Under the pieces are notes generated by a model. It made no database searches, was not told where the DNA came from, and was given only the letters and a program-made list of their open reading frames with translations. Both the position numbers and the translations under genes were made by a program. From positions 80,454,756 to 80,518,755 of the forward strand of contig CM060731.1 in NCBI GenBank assembly GCA_030704615.1: DNA of 64,000 nucleotides, given 5' to 3'. Positions 58,238-64,000 of the stretch are shown here, piece by piece (the first letter of the stretch is position 1; every line of letters begins with the position of its first letter). The stretch comes from Takakia lepidozioides (taxonomy: Eukaryota > Streptophyta > Takakiopsida > Takakiales > Takakiaceae).

Positions 58238-58969
58238 ATGGGAGCACCTGTTTCTCCTCTTGCGCAAGGGTTGCGTTTGATTATTTTTGACGTGAATGGA
58301 GTCTTGTGCAAAATCTTGAAGCACCAGAAGAGCTACAATGTCCCCCGGTTTTCAGAATCAGACTACAGAATTCCAGCTCTTGTCAGATTCCGACTTGTCT
58401 GTAGACGGGAGAAATATCGCGAAGTGTAGACAGAGTTGCACAAACACTTCAGGTTAGGGATTTGGAGCTCTATGATGTACAAGAACTTGCAGCCCATCCT
58501 AGATTTTTTGCTTCGTGGTCTCTCTCAACCGGCCTTCGTTATGTCTCAAGAGGATTGTATTTCATGTCCTACTTCGGTTCACCCTCAATTCAAATCAGGA
58601 TTGGACCCTCCTCATTTGTTTTTGAAGCCACTGGTCAAGGTCTGGCAGAGATTTGGTGGACAATACACAGAGAGTAACAATCTGCTCATTGACGACACTG
58701 CCATGAAGTGTGTATTGAACCGGCCCGACTCATGTCTTGTTCTCAAACCGTTCCAGACCGTGGAGACTGATGGTTGCTATCTTCTCAAGGTTCTTCAGAC
58801 CTATTTGCTTGGAATGAGGAAACATCCCACTATTTCAAGCTATCTTAGGAAAAAAATGATAGGGTTAAGTTTCTTTCCCTATGTTTCAAACGATCCCAAA
58901 TTTAGCCCACTCTGGGATTTTATTGAGGACAACGGTTTTAAGAGTCTCAGATATGATGCTTCAAAATAA
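58238..58969 (+). pseudogene. FCP1/NIF-type HAD phosphatase-like domain 2
   Basis: The exon follows acceptor TCTGGCAG. Motif 1 is LIIFDVNGVLC (DxNG, common in plant NIF-type proteins), the motif 2 region is FRLGIWSSMMYKNLQPIL, and the motif 4 region is SNNLLIDDTAMKC with both acidic residues. A TAG at 58427-58429 interrupts the frame between motifs 1 and 2; otherwise it is open to TAA 58967-58969. This is the best preserved of the three domains. Confidence 0.85.
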
Positions 58970-59168
58970 AATTATTTTTTATCAATCCCATCTCACTCGA
59001 GCTATTGAATATCTTCATGGTTTCTGATTTTCATTGCCTTGTAATCACACACGTATTAGATATGGTACTCTCATTTTCACTCATTTTCTGTTGAATTCTT
59101 GACGCACATTCCAGGCAATCCCAAGACTCTGATACATGCCTTCATACGGGGACATGACTATATCCAGT

Positions 59169-59192
59169 GACCTCCACTGTTCAGTGGAGGTT
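59169..59192. repeat. Palindrome unit 7
   Basis: GACCTCCACTG / CAGTGGAGGTT around TT, 44 bp before the acceptor at 59235-59236. Confidence 0.88.
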
Positions 59193-59236
59193 CACATTCC
59201 TGCACTCCCAGATTTATGATTATGTCTCTTTGGCAG

Positions 59237-59657
59237 GTTCAAGGAGATGCTGACGACGTCAACGGTTCCTCAAGTCCCCTAAGGGAACCCTCCGGATCAG
59301 CAGTGAGTCGAAGTATTGAAGGCTTTCTGAGGGTTCACGATGGTGCTCAAATTGAGGGTGGATCCTTGGTCAGACCCTTCTCCTCTCGGGAAGCGGGCGA
59401 CACTCTTCTCCTCTCGGGTCTTCCTGGGTGTAAAATCCAAGGTGCAGGTGAAGAACAGAAATATCCCGGAAACTTTATCGAGCTTTCCCAACATTCCTCA
59501 CCCTCCCCATTCAGTACGCAGGGTCTAGTCTATCCAACCCGCAGGGCAACCGTCGGGGACTTGGCTGCGGCTCCACTGCACCTTGTTCTGTCTCTTCCTC
59601 GCATATCTCCCCAGCATGAGGGTTGGACAGCCCAAATCCGCAGGAGTCATGTGACTT
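59237..59657 (+). pseudogene. Low-complexity linker exon
   Basis: Follows acceptor TTTGGCAG at phase 0; open for about 140 codons to TAA. Ser/Pro/Gly-rich with no recognised domain. A second open piece (59814-60071) has a Pro-rich part and ends in a Lys/Arg stretch (KRRKEP, TRKKERTPN). They look like disordered linkers between the phosphatase-like domains. Whether they belong to one transcript is unproven. Confidence 0.4.
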
Positions 59658-60283
59658 AAACTCATTTCTTGCTCCTTGCTCATTCTCCTAGTTTCACTTA
59701 GTTTGGGGTCTGATATTCATATGTCGCTCCAGGTCAGAAAATCTGCAGATTATGACCTTCCTGTCAAACGACGTCTGCATTGGAATGCAGTTCCGAGGTA
59801 AATTATTCATTCGTTGCGTTTTCATTCCATCCAGGATGTCGAGTGCTCAAGGGATAATTTTTTGTGCTTGCCTGTTATTGCCCCTCCACTCCCCCCATCG
59901 TTCAATGGCAAAACATCTCCAACATTGACACAGCCTGACCCTGAACTGGTGGCACAATGTTCTGCACCAAAGAGGCGAAAAGAGCCCCCGAGCCATTTCC
60001 TTCCTCTGCAGGAAATCTTTCCAACAGACAAAAGGCTGACAAGAAAAAAAGAGCGGACTCCAAACACATGAGGACTCCCTCGGATGTTGTGGCGCCTTGT
60101 CAATCCAAGCCCACGGGAATCGGACATTGTTCCTCTGCGAGACCTTCAATGGTAAATTTCAAAACCATTTCCCCACTTTCGTTTGCAGTTTGTTTTGCGG
60201 TCCCAAACTAACTCCGTAATTTTTATACAAGCGAGTATGGAGCCGCAGTTCTTGAATACGCCTCCCGACAAGGTGCGTCCACG

Positions 60284-60307
60284 AACCTCCACTTGACAGC
60301 CGACGTT
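60284..60307. repeat. Palindrome unit 8
   Basis: AACCTCCACTT / CAGCCGACGTT around GA, diverged, about 175 bp before the acceptor of domain 3. Confidence 0.7.
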
Positions 60308-60481
60308 CATCGTTTCATGATCTCCAACTGTTCGATATATCACTCTTGGTCCTTTACAGTAGTCCATTGTCGGGACTTATGTCTCGGCAAACGTAGAGGT
60401 CACTCTGAAACTAACAAACACTATGTACATCAGGTTGTTTCTGACAGCGGGAACACTGAAATTTATTTCTTTAAATTGTGC

Positions 60482-61231
60482 AGGATGGCATCGTCCATCA
60501 ACCTTCATCTGCCACATCGGGGAAGAGGAAACAGATGTTGTTAATATTGAATGTCAACGGACTCCTCTACTACCGGCCACCTCCAACTGGCGGTGAATTG
60601 TTTAAGGAGAGATTTCGTTTCAGGAAAGTTACAGTTCATGTTCCCGACAGACCTTTTGTGGTTCCCCGGCCCGGAGTCTTGGAGTTTCTCAACCTTGCGT
60701 TGATGCATTTTCACGTGGCGGTTTGGTCATGTGCTGAAAGAGATGTTCTTTGTAGGATGCTCGAGTGCTTAGTTTCCATGAAAATTGCGAAGAAGTTTTG
60801 CTTCATTTGGTCAGCTGAGGATTGCAAAGACACTACCGGTTACATAATGCTTGGGATGAAATATCTCGTTAAGGATATTCGCAATGTTCTTGCCAAGTAC
60901 CCTGGTACACCCTTTGCAACGCAGAGACAAATACTCCTTGTCGATGATGAGCCATAAAAAAGCCTCCGAAACCCACCAAATACTGGATTCTTCCTTATTT
61001 CATACAAGCCATCACCAGAGGGCTTGGTTGACCAGGATGATATGACAAAAGCTGTGTGGCCATATATATTGAAAATGACTGCAGCTTCAACAATCGTAGA
61101 TTACATTAGCGAGAACTCTGCCAAGTGTTCTCGTAAGCCTATTGATCGCGACCACGCCTATTAGGCTTGGTATGGAAGATATGTTGATCCTCGTGTTTGG
61201 ATCCCACAACAAAATGAACCTGATTACCTTG
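60482..61231 (+). pseudogene. FCP1/NIF-type HAD phosphatase-like domain 3
   Basis: Follows acceptor TTGTGCAG. Motif 1 reads LLILNVNGLLYY: the nucleophile Asp is Asn, so it cannot be catalytic. The motif 2 region is FHVAVWSCAERDVL and the motif 4 region ILLVDDEP. A TAA at 60955-60957 comes right after DDEP; the same frame continues with KSLRNPPNTGF, as expected of the family. A TAG lies at 61162-61164. GT donor at 61232. Confidence 0.8.
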
Positions 61232-61339
61232 GTATGTACTTATCTCACTGTTTGTTGTTTATAGAGAATTTGATCTTGAAAGTGTCTTCCACTTGCACTT
61301 TTACCTTATCATTTTTTCTACAAATCTTCCACATTTCAG

Positions 61340-61658
61340 CTGACATTTGTCATATGAAAAATTGTTTTGCCCAATCACATTTAAGGAGCGAATTCGAAAA
61401 GAAGAAGAAGAGCTTCGTGATTGGCAAGAATGGCGGGCTTCCCGGCAGGCTTCAAGCGCATCAAGAGATTCAACAAGTAGAGTTCCAAGTAACATTTCGG
61501 ATGATAATGTTACTACTAGGTTCGAGTTCTCTGAAAGTATATCCGTTTCCTCTAGTGCGGAGACCGTTGCAAGTGGTTGTGGTAACCGAAGGTGTCTTCG
61601 ACCACATGCCTTGATTGCGAGCCGTTTGGGAGGAGGCTCTGTAATATTAATGGGTTAG
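61340..61658 (+). pseudogene. Terminal exon of domain-3 gene
   Basis: Acceptor ATTTCAG at 61339. After a frame change near the start it reads YEKLFCPITFKERIRKEEEE, a charged helix (LRDWQEWRASRQ) and a Ser-rich tail ending at TAG 61656-61658. It is probably the C-terminus of the preceding gene. Confidence 0.5.
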
Positions 61659-63250
61659 TGTAAGCCGTTGTATGGCTTCAAGCCGATGGATAACATTGTC
61701 CAACGGATGTGAACGGATGTACACTTGACGTTACATTATGTCTGACTGCAACGCCAAAGTTGCAATCTCTAATAAAATATAAATGTTTATCATCAATGTA
61801 TGCGGACTCATTCTTTCATGTCATCCTCTTCATCACATGCCATGATTGTCCTATGTTTGGTTTTGTATGTCATCTGATATGGCAACCATTTTGTGCAAAA
61901 AGTTTTACATATCAGACCTCACATCATCGTGTAATTTATTGCATCCTCCCATTTTTTTCGTGAACGTCAACTTGGCAGTGGATGTTCTTCTAAAACCACA
62001 ATACATACTTATATTGTCTCCAAAAAATGTTTGGAGGATTATCGTTCATGGTTATATTGTGCATAAAATAGCCAAATAATAATATATATCGCTTTATTTC
62101 AATAATAAATTTTGTTTATTCATATTCTTCATATTATTTCTGGACCAAACAAAAGTCCATAATTAGTTAAAATAGTGTTGCCAACGCATGACGACTCTAT
62201 GACTTATTCGAGACCCTATCCACTAATTTCGGCAATATTGACGTGTAGCAAATTCACGAGGGGCTGTAATGTGGAGCTAAAAGTAACATATCCCTCCAGA
62301 GGATGGAATATCTTGCATGTAGTTGCTATGGCGCCTCGCCGACCTTTAGGGATACCATTCAAATTAGGTGAACACTAGTGTGGTTCTCTTCTTGGATTTG
62401 TTGTGTTGTATGGTATGGTGTAGAGTTTGCTCCCACTTGAGTTGGCCTAAGTACCAGAGACTGCGGTTCCAAGTTGCTTCAATGCTCTTCAGTTTTAGGA
62501 AGAACTTCTTGAACTGGGCTCTCAAATGGTCGAAATGTACTCATGTTTTTCTAAGATGTGATTCTTCTTGTTATGGTTTAATTTCTACTCATGCAAGGAA
62601 ATACTAGAAGTTGGAAACTGATAGACTCCTTCTATTCAACCCTAATAACTTTCTCATATTAATTTTGTTGTGAACTTGAACATTGCATGTAGATAATCTT
62701 GAAGGGATAATGGTAGTGCCTTAGGCCCTCCTTGATTAGCTTTGGCCTCAGAAATGATCTGAAGCGAATTGCATAGATATTGAGTTTTGAATGTTGCTTC
62801 ATGCGCATTATGGTTAAATGAGCATTGCATGGCTTCTGAGCGCTCGTTGTCGTGGATGGTTCACGACTTATTTAGTATGAAGAACTTGTTTTTTTAATTT
62901 CCAATAAATCAAGAACATTTGTACTTCACTAGTCTGTCGATTATTTTTGTAATACTAGGAGGTTCATGTGGATCCAACATTGACGAGAAGGAAATTATCT
63001 TAGCAAGATTATTGTTGTTTGGAAAGAGGGCATAGTTGCACAAATGGATGTGACATAGCGCTAACACGTCAGCATCACGTCCAAAAACAGACGTTATCTC
63101 TCGTAAGTTTTTTATTTATTTTAAAAGAAAAAATTGATTTTTATTGGTTAAATTTTATTCTAGGTATCGAGGTGGCTGGACCATGGACTGCACACGTGGA
63201 TGTAACTTTCATTATACACATCTATCTTACTGGAATTAGTTTTTTTAAAC
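61659..63250. other. Non-coding; contains palindrome unit 9
   Basis: Unit 9 is at 61963-61986 (AACGTCAACTT / CAGTGGATGTT), the most diverged. I see nothing else supported in this stretch. Confidence 0.5.
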
Positions 63251-63950
63251 TTAGCAATTTAGTTGCGACGTTGAGTTTTGGCGGTCGCTTGAATTTTATA
63301 AATTTTATAAATTAAGTGTGACCGCTAATATTTGGTAGTCATGCCTACTAAAAGAATAAAAAAATACGTGCCACTACAAGTATTAGCAATCACACTTATT
63401 AAAAGGATAAATAATTACATGCGACCGTCAAAGTTAGCAGTCAAACCAATTTATGGAATTTTTTTTCCCCAAGAAATGATGCAACCGCCAACTCTAGGGG
63501 TTGTATCTATTTTTAAAAAAAAAAGTTACGTGCGACTACAAGAATTAGCAGTCGCACCAATTTATGATAATATATGTATATGGCAAAATTTAGCTATATA
63601 TATATATATATATATTCAAAAATTGGTGTTACCGCCAATGTTGGCGGTCGTACCTATTAAGAAAATAAATAATTACGTGCGACCACAAGAATTAGTGGTC
63701 GTACTTTTTTAAATTTTCAAAAATTGGTTCGACTGCCAACTTTGGTGGTCTCACCTATTAAAAAATATAAAAAATTATGGCGACTGCAAGAATTAATGAT
63801 CGCACCAATTTGTTTTTTGAAAAATATGCGACCGCCAAATTTTGTCAGTCTCATGTATTCTTTAAAAAAACGATTACATGCAATCGCTGAATTTTGGGAA
63901 TCGCACGTATTTTCTTAAAAACAAAATTACATGCGACCGCCAAGTTTGGA
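63250..63950. repeat. Tandem hairpin array, ~70-bp units
   Basis: About ten diverged units, each built on a GCGACCGCCAA-type segment, or its inverse TTGGCGGTCGC, and separated by AT-rich sequence with ATTAAAAAATAAATAATTACGTGCGAC. An (AT)n run lies at about 63596-63613. This resembles subterminal repeat arrays of CACTA-type elements, but no CACTA terminus is inside the window. Confidence 0.75.
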
Positions 63951-64000
63951 CCAGTGTTGGGCGGTTCTTTGGTTTTGGGTGAAAGAACTGCTGGTTCCAG

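Noticed and set aside
43595-61164. Stop-codon recoding (TAG readthrough) as an explanation for the interrupted frames
   Set aside because: Frameshifts, a TGA and a TAA also occur, and catalytic residues are lost, so decay is simpler.
43418-61658. Endogenous giant-virus-like insertion
   Set aside because: NIF-type phosphatases and ParB-like proteins occur in such viruses, but there is no capsid, polymerase or packaging ATPase, and the exons are spliced in plant fashion.

Overview
The window is nuclear DNA from a land plant. It carries two ordinary plant genes with canonical GT-AG introns: a PALE CRESS (PAC) homologue (8568-11315, 5' exons not found) and a complete cinnamate 4-hydroxylase of the CYP73A family (31090-33779). 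A fragment array of plant-type PPR repeats is also present. The PPR style (GKEVHGDIIKAGIVPNV, NTLVDMYAKCG) and the heavy transposon load suggest a seed-free plant (bryophyte, lycophyte or fern), but I cannot fix the lineage from sequence alone.

Layout. 1-1140: unassigned. 1144-8337: two minus-strand copies of one LINE family; the second is 5'-truncated and flanked by a 15-bp target-site duplication. 8568-11315: PAC exons. 12507-20859: a short TIR DNA element split by a nested Ty3/gypsy retrotransposon (12641-20465) that has an extra 5' ORF and a dUTPase-like domain between protease and reverse transcriptase. A second, uninterrupted copy of the TIR element lies at 28521-29254. 21-30.5 kb: mostly non-coding, with tandem repeats, hairpins and a 480-bp MITE. 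31-33.8 kb: CYP73A. 34.3-35.1 kb: a 783-bp element with 29-bp perfect inverted termini. 40.5-43.2 kb: an eroded gypsy element without integrase.

43.4-61.7 kb is the most unusual part. It holds a DUF7869-type (transposase-like) reading frame on the minus strand. Divergent from it is a long plus-strand series of exons: a protein with an exact 8-residue Tyr/Ser-Pro repeat resembling the RNA polymerase II CTD; a ParB/sulfiredoxin-like segment; a possible methyltransferase-like segment; acidic and Ser/Thr-rich linkers; and three FCP1/NIF-type HAD phosphatase-like domains. All are broken by stops or frameshifts, mostly TAG. A 24-bp near-perfect palindrome recurs nine times across 45-62 kb, mainly just upstream of splice acceptors. 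A 6.26-kb CACTA-type element (50742-56996) with amplified PPR fragments and a LINE fragment interrupts one exon. I read the block as the relic of a large, multi-gene, intron-containing element or a decayed gene family. 61.7-64 kb ends in a tandem array of hairpin-forming units.
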